Shown: positions 45,859 to 58,244 of the stretch, one piece after another
Position numbering within the stretch: position 1 is the stretch's first letter
Layout of the letters: each line of letters opens with the position of its first letter
From: Reticulitermes lucifugus
Lineage: Eukaryota; Arthropoda; Insecta; Blattodea; Rhinotermitidae
Length of the DNA: 64,000 nucleotides
Direction of reading: 5' to 3'
Assembly: GCA_026260175.1 (NCBI GenBank)
Contig: JAKCWW010000009.1
Location: forward strand, 124,001-188,000
The notes under the pieces: model-generated
What the model was told of the DNA's origin: nothing
The model's database searches: none
The model's input: only the letters and a program-made list of their open reading frames with translations
Program-made: the position numbers and the translations under genes

Positions 45859-48800
45859 TTATTTTCACTGCCACTTATCTTTAACACTTTGTGTTTCAGT
45901 GCAAGAATTAATTATCGGTGTTGTGTGACATACACGCTCCGCATTTCAAAACCATCATGTCGTCTTAAGGCGTGTGGGAAAATTATTTACATTGTAGTGC
46001 ACTAATATTTTTCATAAATAGGATTTTCTGAATACCAAACACTTAAAACTGAAAACTAAAAACTAAAATTGATTTATCGTACCTCACAACAATTAATCTC
46101 GTAATTTTCTTAAAACGTGCAGGAACTGACTGTGTAAAATTTCTCTAAAAAATGGAATGTAAACTTGTCCTGTGGTTCATATGCGGCAGTGGATTAATTA
46201 AGTGTTAAATTTAATACGACTTCATTATGTGTATTAAATACATCTTATTCTGCGCGGTGTGGCCATCTGACAGGGTGTAATCAATTATGCGTGAAATTTC
46301 TGCTCACTTACTACACAGCTAGTCCTTCTTATAAAGTGATTACGATAATCCACTTTTTACTTGGTTTCGTTATAATTAAACTGATATCATCCAGATAACT
46401 TAAACTTCCAAAAGTAAGAATTTGTTTTTATGAATAACATAAGTACATGAGAGTATCAGCAGCTGCATGCAAATCTCAAGAGAACTCGATTGTGTCTAAA
46501 CGCATAGTGAATGCGTGTACGTGTGTGTAATACAGCCGTGGCACTTAATGGAGATGTAGCTTAGACCGAAACTTATACGTATATTATTCCTCGAGAGTGA
46601 ATTATAACGTAGAAATATTTCCCTTCATTTTTACTTAGCTATTATGTCCTTTCACATGCCACCCACTGTAAATGTTATACCTAAGAATTGTTATTTTTAA
46701 TAACATTTACAGAAAATTCACAGAAATTTTTTCAGATGTGTTTTAAATTAATATTTGTTTTCTTATTCAATTTTTGTACGACACTGTATTAACTGTTAAC
46801 TTGGGTAGTCTACAATAAATAAAGATTAAGATCAAGAAGGTAAGAAAAATCACAAAGACTTGCAGTGTTAACTCACTTCTATTCTCCCAATAATTAAAGT
46901 GTCATTTTGTGTCCGTACTTTCATTGCGATTAAACCTTTCGTTTCTCCGACACATTTTTTTGTAGACACTCACAAAATACGAGTATTTGATGCTTGCCTA
47001 GATCAGTGCGGACACAGGACAACTTTCAAAGTCAAGTCAAATTCAAATCCATCATCTGGATGTCAATGTTCACGTGTCCTTCAGTGCTGTACGCTAGTTC
47101 TTGTACGTCATTCGTAACAAATCCTGCAGAGACAGTGAATTTAAGTAAGCAGAGTCAGTTACATCACTGATCAATCATTTTTACAACATATTAATTAGGA
47201 GATGACACCCGTTGTTTGAGAGATATATTTTCCCTTTCCCGTGCTCATCTCGCCGTGTTTCTGTAAGACCTATGAATTATTTGTGTACTTATTTCTGTGC
47301 TGTTTACCTACACTGCCGTTCACTCTATAATTATGACTTGCTGAGTTGTTAAAAGTAGGTATGTTAGAGGGACAGACAGAGAGATTATACAAGTGGGGTA
47401 CGAAATAGGGCAACAAGACGGGATTAACAAAAACATTTTTTTCAGCAACTTATGAAAAAATTCAAACCGATGTCTAGTATTCTGGAAAGTGACAGCTGTT
47501 GAATTCTCTTATCAATCATGGACTGTTGATGGACTACGTTGGGTGTCAGTGTGATAGCAAATGGAGGTGCGTGCGTACCAAAACACATAACATTCAAATG
47601 AAGTGTGTAAATTTGTATATACTAAAGAAAGCGTAAGAATATGAATAGTTTTATAAATAACCTGCCTCGAAACAGCTAAATATTAAAGGAATGTCTGCAG
47701 AATACTGCATAGTTGCTGATATTTATTGCAAATATGTCCAGATACGTGTTTTGGGAACTATGCTCAATAAACAAAGCATTTTAAAAGTACGAAAACCAAT
47801 TTCGATTCACAAATGATCCTTCGAATGTGGATTTCTGTAATGCCTCGGGATCTATTAGCGCGGTGTGAATAAAATAGGACTGGAAGATGGCTCCTACAAA
47901 AAAACCATGCAGGGTTTCTTTGCTTTAAATTCACACTAATATAGTTCATAAAACTAAGGAAGAACTTTATCCCATAAGGAAACTTGTATGTTCATATTGT
48001 TGTCCTTATTTGCATAGCTCATTCACGATTCGCCAGTCCATTGCTGGAAGCCATTAGTGTAGCAGAAGTGTATAAGCTTTACACTTAATAGAATCATGTT
48101 GCCATTAACAAAGTAAACATTTTAACGGAGACACGACTGTGCAAGTGCTTCTGTAAACTGTCATGTAAGCTGACATTTATCAACTGCTATGTAGATGATC
48201 ACGCGTGATACATACTACTACACAGCCATTGTCCTGGTGCACATGTGGGCTTTGGTTCTTCAGGCAAATATAATCGGCTAATCCGTCAGCATAGCGATCA
48301 GGGCACGGTTCCAATAAATGTACGTATCAGTGATCTCGTGGTTAATCCGGTTTTACACCTGCGGGTTTACATATCCATCACTCAACAGCCGAAAACTGAG
48401 ATATTTTGTACATTTCCATACACAAAAACTTCAAGTATGAATAGTGTAAGCGTAGGCTAATTAATACTGGCCCATAATGCATGTCTTACGAAGTTTATAT
48501 AAACTTGTCAGCGACATATAAAGAGATTTGATTTGTGATAATTAAAGTATGACGTAACTTGGATTTCTTCTCGTACTTGCAGGGTTGTTAAGAATGTGAC
48601 GTGCAGTACGTGCATCTATGCACTGTCTGGCTAAGGAGTATCCTCTGCCACATGACACCGTGTTGTCTGGTAATTGCTTACGAATTTTTCGGATGAATCT
48701 GGTGCCTCCATCTCAAGTTATAAATTACGGCCTAATTTAAATTGTTTTGGATATCTGTGATCATCACAGAGTGCAACGTCAGAAATACGAAATTCGCTTG

Positions 48801-49794
48801 TTTATACGCCCCGCATTACAGGACTGTGAATGTGTAAGGTACTAATTTTTTATCGCAAGGCACTTGTAAGAACAAGGTTTGAAAAATGAGAGTTTTGATA
48901 CACAAGTGTTTTTTTAACAAATGTGACTGAATGTGTAACGGAGAAAACATATATAGCAAAGACATATCTGGTTCTGTTATGTTCACAAGTGTACTTATGC
49001 CATGTACGGCGGAAAGTAGGGGAGGATTTCTCATTATCTGCTTTCGACTGGGACCATTACCACACCGCTGAAAGCGAAGTTACTTTTAGTGGCACATTTC
49101 CGCTAGTGAGGCCAGGATTTGTGTGTGCTGTAATTCTGCAAATATGTACATTATTTAAACACAAGGGCTTTTGTCATGAGGAGAAGAATGGAAAAAAATG
49201 GCGAGTGCAGGCTGGCCGATTTTTGACAGCTTTTCAGAGGAAAATTCATCATCATCATCTTCTTCTTCTTCTCGAAAACAATTTGTCACAATACACGGCG
49301 TCTTTTCCCATAATAACGCATGTTTATTTTGCTTAATACTGCCTCATCTGCACGCCACAGTTGAGGCTAGTGGCATCTTCCAATTTCAGAAGGTCCAATT
49401 TCCCCATGGCTGTCTGAGGTATGTTTATGCTCTCAGCGTTTCATATTAGAAAACTTGCTTTCTTATGCGTGTGTTCTGTTTCTTGTGCAAGTGTTTATAC
49501 AGGCGCTTCCTGTACTCTGGATTTTTTAAATGTTGAAGTAATTGTAAGTCGTTTACGATGCTTTGGTGTTTTATTTTGTCTAGACGAGTATTCCCTTTCA
49601 CTGATGTCAAATAGCATTTCACTTTAGCTACCCGTGCAGCATTTAGATCTCCTTTTATCATCAATTCATATCTTCAGTACAGTAGTGTAGGCACGTCTAT
49701 TAATTTGCGACACTTGATTCTCTTTCCCTGCTCACATTTTCTTCCGAATCCATTAGCGAAGTGTAATTTATACTGATATGCAGATCGTAAAGGA

Positions 49795-50440
49795 AATAGC
49801 ATCGACTGGCGCAACTGAAGTTTGCTCAGCAAGTTGCACATGGATCAGAGTTTAAACTAAGTCTGGACCAAGGGGAGACAAGACCTGTGAAGATTGGAAG
49901 AGGAGTTAGAAAATGATGCTGTTTGTCACCGATTCTATTCAACTTGTACAGAGAATACCTTACTAAGGAAGCTCTTGAAAGGTTTGGAGACTTCAAAATA
50001 GGAGAACAAGTAATTCGCACCTTGAAATATGCAGATGACCTTGTGCTACTGGCTAGGGATGAAAAGGTGCTACAGGGCATGATTGATAGTCTCATTGAAA
50101 TTGTAAGACGCTATGGAATGGAAATGAATGTGGAAAAAACTAAGGTGTTGAGAATCTGTAGGCAACCATACCCAATAAAAATTATGATAGAAAAATTATG
50201 ATCAGAAACAACCGGAGAGTGTGGAATATTTGACTATTTTGGTACCATGATAACAAATGATGCAAGATGTACACGTGAAATTAAATCCAGAATTTCCGTG
50301 GAAAAAGCAGCATTCAACAAGAAGACGGCTCTTTTCACCAGCAAGTTGGACTTACAGGTAGAAACTAGTAAAGTGCTACATTTGGAGCATAGCATTGTTT
50401 GGTGCTGAAAAATGGAGGATTCGGAAATATTTACCTAAAA
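49795..50440 (+). mobile_element. LINE fragment with reverse-transcriptase core
   Basis: Reads upstream as LDQGETRPVKIGRGVRK, a stop where the family has QG, then CCLSPILFNLYREYLTKEAL and the RT motif YADDLVLLA (the catalytic F/YADD box) at about 50028-50054. After 50200 the frame shifts; TMITNDARCTREIKSRI and KKTALFTSKLDL follow before homology fades near 50440. This is a non-LTR retrotransposon truncated at both ends and carrying a premature stop and frame breaks. The two changes I place are the TGA at about 49915 and a one-base loss near 50231. I do not assign a clade with confidence. Confidence 0.88.
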
Positions 50441-50959
50441 CTCATCTGTTCCTCTAAAAACTAAATTCGCAGAATATATACTTTTCATTTGAACTCTTCA
50501 AAACAGACTTAATACCTGCTATTCTGCAACTGCTATTTAGTATGATTATACCGTGGTAGTTCACACAATAATTTTATATATTTACTTAGACATTGCCATC
50601 AATTATATATTTTATAATAATTCTAACATACTTTTAACAGTTTTAAAATTTATGTATTTAGGATTATGCTTCTATACTTCAACATCTATAGACTTACTTT
50701 GCCAATACCTGCTCTCATTCTGTTAGGCTTTACAAATATGCCTTCGAAAAGTCATGCCAGTGACTGTATTTCAAAGCTGTACCCTAAAGTTTCATAACTG
50801 TTTATTCGCTTCCCCTTTATAGCTACGTCACTTTGTTCCGAATCTCATTGTGTGGTACTTATCGTAGGTCTCGTCAATCTGTGTTGCATATTATAGGCCT
50901 ACTCGCTGTCACTAGTGCGTATCTACCTCAACACTCCTTAAACTGCAGAGCGGATGCCT

Positions 50960-51045
50960 GCTGACAAATCGAGAACTTTCACAGATAATAGACCTCAAAC
51001 AGGCATCTTCCGTCATCCTGCACCATTTCCTACGCTTCCAAATTA
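50960..51045 (+). repeat. Possible SINE family E tail
   Basis: AATAGACCTCAAACAGGC and CCGTCATCCTGCACC resemble AATAAGACCTCAAAGCAGGC and CCTTCCACATCCTGGCAC at 58.1 kb. Only the 3' portion is present. Confidence 0.35.
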
Positions 51046-51492
51046 ATTGAAAATTTAGAGAACCTGGTAAGTTAAAATGTGATGATCATTGAGAGGTTAC
51101 AAACTGTTTTTAGTAAGCCATCAAATTTAGAGTAAGAATCCCACAGAAGCCATTTCCTACATATAAAAAGCGATTTTCACATTTCTCACGCATTTACATT
51201 TGTTGGAACATATATGCCACTGCCTGCATTCTGTCTTTAAGTGAATGCAAAGGTGTCGCAGCAGTTTTCCTTCCCAGACACACGTTTCTTTCAAATTAAT
51301 TGCAAGCTACATAATACAATTACTGCATATGTACACTTTTCTTGTAAATAAAGCACCATACGAGTATAAGACACTGTATATTAATGCGGAGTTAATGTAA
51401 CATGTCTGAAAGAACTGCATCATTCCGCCACAGTGATACACTTGTTACCGGTCACAGTGCTGCTGGAGAATTTATATAAGAATATATATATA

Positions 51493-52162
51493 TAGTAGAA
51501 CCTCGGTTATCCAGCTTCGCTTAACCGAAAGTCGTGTTAACCGAAACGCCTGTCAGGCGTTGCGATTCCCAGAACTGCCTGCCGTTAGACACCTCTGAGC
51601 CTCTCCCGTCAGCTTGTGAAAAGTTGACGTGTGCGGACGAGTGGCAAATTGACGTGTGTGTGCTTCTTACAGTGCAGTTTTAACATTTCATTGAACAGTG
51701 ATGCCAAACAATGTCGGCTAAACGAAAACGTGTTGTACTAATAATTGAACAGAAATTGGAGGCTGTGAGACGAATTGAAAATGGCGAGATCTTGCGAAAA
51801 GTCGCGGCGGATTTCGGTGTTGGCATATCAACGGTTTGAGATTGGGTAAAATCGAAATCAAAACTCGAAGATCATTAGTCTTAAATGCCGAATGGAGGGA
51901 CATTGCAGCCAAAAAACTTTGTGAAAGAAAAGTTCAAACTAAAATATCAGATTTATTTCGTAGAAATTTGTAGTGCTCTATTTTATCTGTAAATATCACA
52001 CACTTTGTGTGCTATAAAGTTTATTAATATAAGACGTGTTTGTTAATAAATGTTATTTTTGTTGCACCTTATCACGTCAAGCCGAATTTCCGAATTGTCC
52101 GAAATATTGCTTATCCGAAATCGGGTACACCCCCTTTATTTCGTATAATCGAGGTTCTATTG
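51493..52162 (+). mobile_element. Internally deleted pogo/Tigger-like DNA transposon
   Basis: Terminal inverted repeats TAGTAGAACCTCGGTTATCC at the left and the complement of CAATAGAACCTCGATTATAC at the right, with TA target duplications at 51491-51492 and 52163-52164 inside a TA microsatellite. Between them, 51712-51888 encodes the transposase N-terminus (MSAKRKRVVLIIEQKLEAV, KVAADFGVGISTV, a psq-type helix-turn-helix). A further frame near 51880-51970 reads EWRDIAAKKLCERK and QTKISDLFRRNL, the typical extreme C-terminus of such transposases. The catalytic DDE region between them is absent. The helix-turn-helix also contains one in-frame stop. Confidence 0.9.
51712..51879 (+). pseudogene. 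Transposase N-terminal remnant (psq helix-turn-helix)
   Basis: ATG at 51712 starts MSAKRKRVVL and runs through the helix-turn-helix residues RKVAADFGVGISTV to a TGA (51837-51839), then DWVKSKSKLEDH and a second stop. The family normally reads Ser at the first stop. DNA-binding part only; the protein could not act as a transposase. Confidence 0.8.
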
Positions 52163-52659
52163 TATATATATATATGTAGGATATAGTGGGCTAGGTATCA
52201 ACAGTGAATGTTTTTGTCTTATACGGGAGTATAGATCACTCATAGTATTTAAGAACACTACCAATAGGTAAAATTAATCGCCTTGAGATGTATGATGTTT
52301 CTGTCGCTACTGTATTTGCGAATTCTTCCGGGAATGTTTACATAAGGTACTTATTGCGTGAAGCTGCGATTTCTGTCTCCATATAGGGCTATAGTGCGAA
52401 TTAGTGAATGAGTTTAAGGAACATCATACATTTTGATTAAAATAATCATTTCCTCCCCTTGATTTTGCAACGGACATTTCAGTAATATATTCTGAAACTT
52501 CGATTAATCTGTAATCTAAATCGGCTTTGTAGCAAACCTCCTACCATTGCGTCCGAAGAAAGTGTACTATGAATCTTGATTATGAAAAATTTTTAATACG
52601 TCTGTAACTTAATGGTTGTATGAAGATGATTAGAAAGCTGGCTGATCCCCATGGTTAAG

Positions 52660-52800
52660 GTCCTTCGATGGTTAGGGTGTTCTCTTGCGAAAGGAGAAGA
52701 ACCGGTTTTATTCTGTGCGTAATATGTGGGTCGCACCTCCGCCCAAGTATATCCAGCTCGCCCATCAGTGTCTTGAGTTGTCCATGTAATTCAAGTCGTA
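52660..52800 (+). repeat. Possible tRNA-like repeat
   Basis: CGATGGTTAGGGTGTTCTC and AGAACCGGTTTTATTC recall A and B boxes. No second copy seen. Confidence 0.25.
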
Positions 52801-53205
52801 GTTAATACAGGCTGTACAGTAAGTTAACTAATGTTTCGCCTTCATTTGAACTGAACATCCGCGAGGTACTGGTAATAAACTGGAAAAGAGAGCACAACAC
52901 AAGAGAGCAAACTTTATAATCACCCTCATGTGAACCTTAAATCTTACAAATTCATTGTGTTTATTCAGCCCTTAAATCTCATGTCACCTGAAGAAAGCGT
53001 GCTTTATTACTTTCTTGCATATAATTGCTCCATTTTAACTGCAGATATTATATAGTGCTGACTCTATTGAAAGATAATTAAGAACGGCGTATGTGTGTGT
53101 ATGTGTGCGTGTTAGGGCTTGTGAGGAAACTGAGGAAGAATACGAGGAACAGCAGTACGGATAGCTGTCGATTCTATTAAAACCTGAGCCGGCTACTTTC
53201 TCAGT

Positions 53206-53512
53206 ATAAAGGTAAAGGTAAAGGTAAAGGTAAAGTTCTCCCTAGAACGGGACATGAAGGTCCAGAGGGGGTGTAGAAGTATAGCTCTACTCTTTCTTTA
53301 ACCCTGGCACTAGATGTGGGTCGTTGGTCAACTCCACCCCCCGGCCGCTTTACCCCCGGGAAAGAGACCCTTTACCCATTTTGTAGGAGGCTGGATGGGC
53401 CCCAGGGCCGGAATGGACGGATGCGGAAAATCTCGCCCCCACTGGGGTTCCATCCCTGGACAGTCCAGCCCGTAGCGAGTCGCAATACCGACTACGCTAT
53501 CCCGGACCACCC
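53206..53512 (-). mobile_element. SINE family A, near full-length with AAAGGT tail
   Basis: The plus strand starts with five AAAGGT units (the 3' tail of the family), then CGGGACATGAAGGTCC, CTTTAACCCTGGCACTAG, CCCCGGCCGCTTTACCCCCG, TGTAGGAGGCTGGATGGG and the head complement CACTGGGGTTCCATCCC and CGTAGCGAGTCGC. This copy shows best that the family ends in hexamer repeats. Confidence 0.8.
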
Positions 53513-54248
53513 TTTATCAGCATAACCTCTGGTATTACAACCAAACGCCTTACCTCAATTCTCATAAATTGTTTTTCAGAATACACTTTAATGTTATCTT
53601 CATATCTTCCCCTAGATACTTCGCAGTAATCGGCGTTGAAGAAGCTGTCATGGCATTTCTTTAAACCTCGGTAACCAAGTAAGGTTTTGACCTATTCACT
53701 AGCAGAACCTCTGCTTTGTTACAAGCGATGCCCAGAATTACGTATCAAAGACGTCTAATAATCGCTTAAGGAAAGTCAAAACAATGAATCTGTTCTTAGC
53801 TAAGACAGTTTAATACATTTCGCCCACATCAGATGCATAATTCAGGCATTAGTGGATCCTCTGTGCAAGTCTTTAAAAATTATTTAAGCCTATAGACTTC
53901 TTGATCTTACATACTATGACTATCAAAATAAGGTGTTCAGTGTTTGGACTTTTCAAGTTAAAGTGTTCAGGATTGTCTTACAAAGGTGTCATATATATAT
54001 ATATGTGCAAATGGTTCCGTTCCCGGATTTAAATACGTACTATATCGTGACGACGTGAAAAGGATGGGAATGTTGTTCCACTTGTTCTTAATCGCAGCAG
54101 AGTAGCGAGTGGTCAACTTCACTCTCGCGTTTAAAGAATTCTTGGTACCAATCCGATTGCTAGCCATACCGAATATTGGAAAGAAATAAGAAGCTCGACT
54201 TGAATGTTCTTGAGAATTGCGTGTTTCGCTGTATGTCTTGGCGGTGCA

Positions 54249-54610
54249 GTTATGAACTGCCCTTCATGCTAGATGGAGCACCCCTACATTCAACGCTTCC
54301 TATTCGTCAGTGGCCTGACAACAATTCCAGGTCAGTGGATTGACTGGAGAGGAAGAAGAGGAATAGGTCCCAATCGTACTCTGCGTGTTTCCTTTTTGTG
54401 GGGTTGGCCAAATGGGAAGCTCATCGATTCCAACCAAGAACACTTGATGAACTGGGAGAACAGATTGTATATACTTTTGTCGTCTTTCCTCTTAACTTCT
54501 GAAGTAAAAGTGTTGAGGCTGGGTGTTCCATGTTTCAGAAGTGTGTGCAGTGTTTTGATACCTATGCTGGAATCTGACACTAAGTTGTCTAGACACTAAG
54601 TGGGCTTTAA
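54249..54610 (+). pseudogene. Decayed DDE transposase (Tc1/mariner-related)
   Basis: One frame from 54251 reads YELPFMLDGAPLHSTLPIRQ and WPDN, corresponding to the D-G-A-P-x-H motif around the second catalytic Asp of Tc1/mariner-type transposases. Further on come FLFVGLAKWEAHRFQPRTLD (family form FFLWG with TLDEL) and the C-terminal KSVEA and KCVQ. The PPRSPDLTP segment that should lie between is eroded, and there are several stops and shifts. I infer it belongs to the insect group with an N-terminal DUF4817 domain; the N-terminal half is absent here. Confidence 0.7.
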
Positions 54611-55116
54611 AATTGTGCAAGAAATGTAGCAAAATACCGTTTTTTAGGAGATGAAACCATGTAATATTATACGTTTACTTTACAACAATCACTCTGTATG
54701 TGCAAATAATTATAACGTGTTAAATACGTTGGAAAGTGTGCCATCCGAGCAACAAATGAGATGTATTGGCTATAATATAATTCAACTACGCTGGATCATT
54801 CATGTTACATCGCAAAGCACAAACTAGTGAAGAATGCAGGAGAGAAGGCTGTGTAAGTTTGTGTCTTCTATTAGTGGGTTTCTTTTGTTATGGACAACAT
54901 AACTGTTGAAGCGAGAAGCGAAGGAAATCACTGAGGCCCTGAGTTTCACCTCATTAATACTACGCGCCATGCAAACTTGCTTCCTCCACTCGAAAAGGTA
55001 GAGCGGTATCGATAAATGAGTAAAAGTACCCTGACCAGCATTCTTCCTAGGTCTTCATAGCAGGTTGCTAACAAGAACTGACAACATCCGACCGTGTGTT
55101 CAAATATTTAGTTGTG

Positions 55117-55243
55117 GATCCAGGTCTTCTGGGATGTCATTGGATGGGTAGTTTCTGACGTTTCAAAGAAAAGTTGTGCCTTCGAAATGTCGGGAGCGAC
55201 TAACCAAACGACACAGCATTGTATCGTAGAAGACCTGATTCCT
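55117..55243. mobile_element. Foldback element FB3 (short)
   Basis: Outer ends GGATCCAGGTCTTCTGGG and GTAGAAGACCTGATTCC are inverted, with TTTCTGACGTTTCAAAG and CTTCGAAATGTCGGGAG as inner arms. Shorter and more diverged than FB1 and FB2. Confidence 0.6.
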
Positions 55244-55739
55244 GAAGAACAACGCTATAAGAACCTTAAATATCATAAAATTTCTGAACTCATTTTAAGT
55301 TTTAAGTACTGCCGGAACTTTGTGATTTTCTGGACACTCATTACACACAAACCGTTTCAATCTCAGTTATAAGAGTACATGTTGGTAAAATTTGGATCTG
55401 GACAACAAAAGTACAGGTTGAAACATGAAGTGAAGATATTTCGGATCTGCAGATATTTGCCTCTTCTAATGCTGGTAAAAATGAAGTATCAAACGGATTC
55501 ATTTGGTGATTGTGTTTTGCAGTGAAATCTATAAATTCGGCTTTGCTGTCGTAAGCTTATTACAACAATCTGTCAGAAGTAGGCGCTAATGTTAAACGGC
55601 TAATCAAAATGAACCCCTTGGTGCAGAGTGGCTTACATTTTCAGAAGCAAAAATTTGCTCAGGCAATGAAAAACTGATTTGCCTTGTGGAAAATCGGGAG
55701 TTTTATTATCGTGATTTCAGGATTCCACCGCGGTTAGTA

Positions 55740-55787
55740 GAGGCCTTCACTCTTGTGCGAGGCAACATCCCAGAAGAGTGAAGGCCT
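55740..55787. repeat. Perfect 13-bp hairpin, collapsed foldback end
   Basis: AGGCCTTCACTCT at 55740-55752 and AGAGTGAAGGCCT at 55775-55787 are perfect complements around a 22-bp loop. The loop end CATCCCAGAAG is the outer end seen in the FB family, so this looks like an element that lost its arms. Confidence 0.7.
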
Positions 55788-56694
55788 GTTTTATTATTTT
55801 GTTCATAAAAGCCCACCACTGCCCTTTCCCCCCTTTCATGAGCCATATTCTTCCAATTCCTGAGCACAGTGTGTCATTTCGTAACATTATTTTTAAAGGC
55901 TGTAAGTTTTGACCCTTCACCCATCACTGAAGCTGAAGTTACCGTCGACATCTACTCATTCAATGTACTTAATCTCAGCTGCCTGCCGATCCTCCACCTG
56001 CAGATCGTGGAGGCACAATTCTGTGGCAATATGGGACCCACTTAACATGGCGGGTGCCACATGTTTCACGTGACTGGCCTTAACATTAACAGACATCCAC
56101 ATACCAATGCAAGTTAGCGACTGAGATCAGCTGCAGATTTCTTGAACATTCCACAGGCTGAATGAACCATGTGGAACTGAACAGCCATAGTTCAACTTTT
56201 GCTATTTTACCATCAAGACAGACTATGCCTGTCGCACTTTCTAAATATTGCGTGATATTTAACAATTTGAACATTTGAGACAGCGGATTCAAATCCCTCC
56301 GGAATCTCATACATAAATCAGCATTTTTGTGCTTTTCTCTGCGTAATCATATGAGCTACAGGCGTAAATTCCACCCGACAGCTCAAAAAGTAGTAATGCT
56401 CCGTCTGTATTACAGAGGTGTATGGAAATAATCGCTGTTTACTGTTGTGATCGTATCAAACACGTATCGGAATATATTGAAGAAAGTGATTTAATGGCTT
56501 GATACACTGAACGTGTAAGAAGCCTCCGCATTGTAAATTAATGAATGGTTTATTTAAAGACCCTTTCTACAGTTCATATCATACTGCTTTAACGATTGGT
56601 ACTTAATGAATTGGAAAGAGTCGATTTGAGATATTAGTTTGTCTTTTACCTGAAGCCACTGAAAAACAAGCGGCGGCAACTCTCAGGAAGTATA

Positions 56695-56805
56695 TCTGTC
56701 CTTCTTAGTGGGACCTGACTAGAGAACCCCCGACATGTGAAGTATGAGTTTAACGACTTGACCGCGACCTTCGGCGAAGATAAGTGACTGAACAGTAAAG
56801 CAGGT
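56695..56805 (-). repeat. Repeat family D, copy 2
   Basis: Resembles 32.21-32.35 kb in order and spacing (GACCTGACTAGAGAACC then GAGTTTAACGACTTGACCG). See copy 1. Confidence 0.35.
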
Positions 56806-56869
56806 CGGGTATGCTAGTTTTGGAGGTCTCGCAACGGTGTAACTGTAAATTTTGTTCTTCTGGGAATAT

Positions 56870-56950
56870 GGCGCCACATTGCTGCCTTCGGCGACAAGTT
56901 ATTTCGAAACGTCGGGAAACAGCTAACGACGCAGAAGAGCGGAATTCAGG
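56870..56950. mobile_element. Foldback-family remnant
   Basis: TTATTTCGAAACGTCGGG, then AACAGCTAACGACGCAGAAG, follows the right arm of the FB family. The left arm is not recognisable. Confidence 0.4.
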
Positions 56951-57413
56951 TTGGATTTATCAGCTTACATTTTTTAGAGAGAAAATTGTGATCGGCATTA
57001 GTGCAGCTATTAAAGGTACTGCGTAGGAAGACAATTAATATGACCACGCCCAGCAGGGAAAGTGTGTTTTGTTCACTGTGTGGTTTTGATTGGGCTTTGT
57101 GTCCATGACAAGTTGAACGACCGCTGCTTCACAGTTTGGTGGCCCGCGTGCTGACGGGGTAGTTCCTTCAAAGCAAATCATTCAAATTAACTTTTAAATG
57201 TTTATAACTTTAAAATATGGTGCTTACTCTATATCTCACGAGATTCGACATTCAGAAATTCTACAGTCTGCCCACAGATTTTGTTAATGTATTTCGTAAA
57301 ATTTGCAGAACAAACATTACAACATTGATTGTTTTCATAAAAGGGACAGAGTGTTTACTGCGCGGTACGAACTGAAGATTTAAATGTTATTCAGGATAAT
57401 TTTAGTCTCCAAT

Positions 57414-57612
57414 TGGTCATGCCTTGCCTTAGGCGGCTAGCCGCCGGCCTTTTATAGCAGAGGCTCGTGTTCGCTCACAAGCCAGATTTGTGAAGTTTGA
57501 GATTTGTGGTAGGCGAATTGGCACTGGCACAGGTTTTTCTCCGAGTTCTTCGGTTTTCTTTTGTCAGAATCATTCCACCATTGCGCCATAAACATCTTCA
57601 TCTACATGTTCC
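57414..57612 (+). mobile_element. SINE family B, diverged copy
   Basis: Head GCCTTAGGCGGCTAGCCG and GGCTCGTGTTCGCTC; body GATTTGTGGTAGGCGAATTG, GGCACTGGCACAGG, TTTTTCTCCGAGTTCTTCGG and CATTCCACCATTGCGCCA. Same order as the intact copy at 22208-22528, opposite strand. Confidence 0.75.
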
Positions 57613-57959
57613 TGTTACCAGAAGGACAAACCAGCGAAGCCTCGGAACCTTCCTAAAGTAATACTCTTTCGGCGGAAATCTGAGAGCATTTTATAACAGA
57701 GTACTTTTAATATTTTAGTCTTTAACCTTTTCACTTACCAGAAGGATGAGTAGACACTCCCTGGTAACCTTCAGAGAAGTAAATTTTCTAACCCCCCTCC
57801 CCAAACAGTAATATTTTTTCTTTAAAGGGATTCCTTTTCTTGCACCGCACATCAGCGGAGGTGATAATATTTTTAAAACACTGAACTCATATGTATGTGT
57901 GACCATTAAACTGGTGCAGGTGCATTGACAGAACTATTTTATTTCCATTTAAGGTTTAT

Positions 57960-58170
57960 CCCTTTCCGAACGTAATGGTCGAACGGGAAGCATTCTGTTT
58001 CGTATGCATGAGGTCGAAAGTTTAAACCTCAACCCGAATGCCGGTTATTCTGGTTGAGGTATTTCGTGGTGTTTCTCAGTCCTTCTAGGCCGATGCCAGA
58101 ATAAGACCTCAAAGCAGGCGACAGCCGCGTCCTTCCACATCCTGGCACTAATCATCCGATATCGATGTTA
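57960..58170 (+). mobile_element. SINE family E copy
   Basis: GGTCGAACGGGAAGCATTC and GGTCGAAAGTTTAAACCTC form a tRNA-like head, followed by GCCGGTTATTCTGG, CGTGGTGTTTCTCAG, AATAAGACCTCAAAGCAGGC and CCTTCCACATCCTGGC. Best copy of this family here. Confidence 0.55.
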
Positions 58171-58205
58171 TATATTCTGAGATACTGACAGCGGAGTTCA
58201 ACAAA

Positions 58206-58206
58206 T

Positions 58207-58244
<38 letters not shown>
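58206..58244. repeat. Compound CA/TA microsatellite
   Basis: About nine CA units followed by about nine TA units. Confidence 0.95.

Noticed and set aside
48923-49336. 137-aa plus-strand open frame
   Set aside because: No domain or motif, composition like surrounding DNA, includes a CATCAT/CTTCTT simple repeat, and no splice or start context stands out.
45696-54698. Shared 14-mer ACAATCACTCTGTA at 45696-45709 and 54685-54698 as transposon ends
   Set aside because: A 14-bp match is expected several times by chance in 64 kb, and nothing around the first site supports an element.
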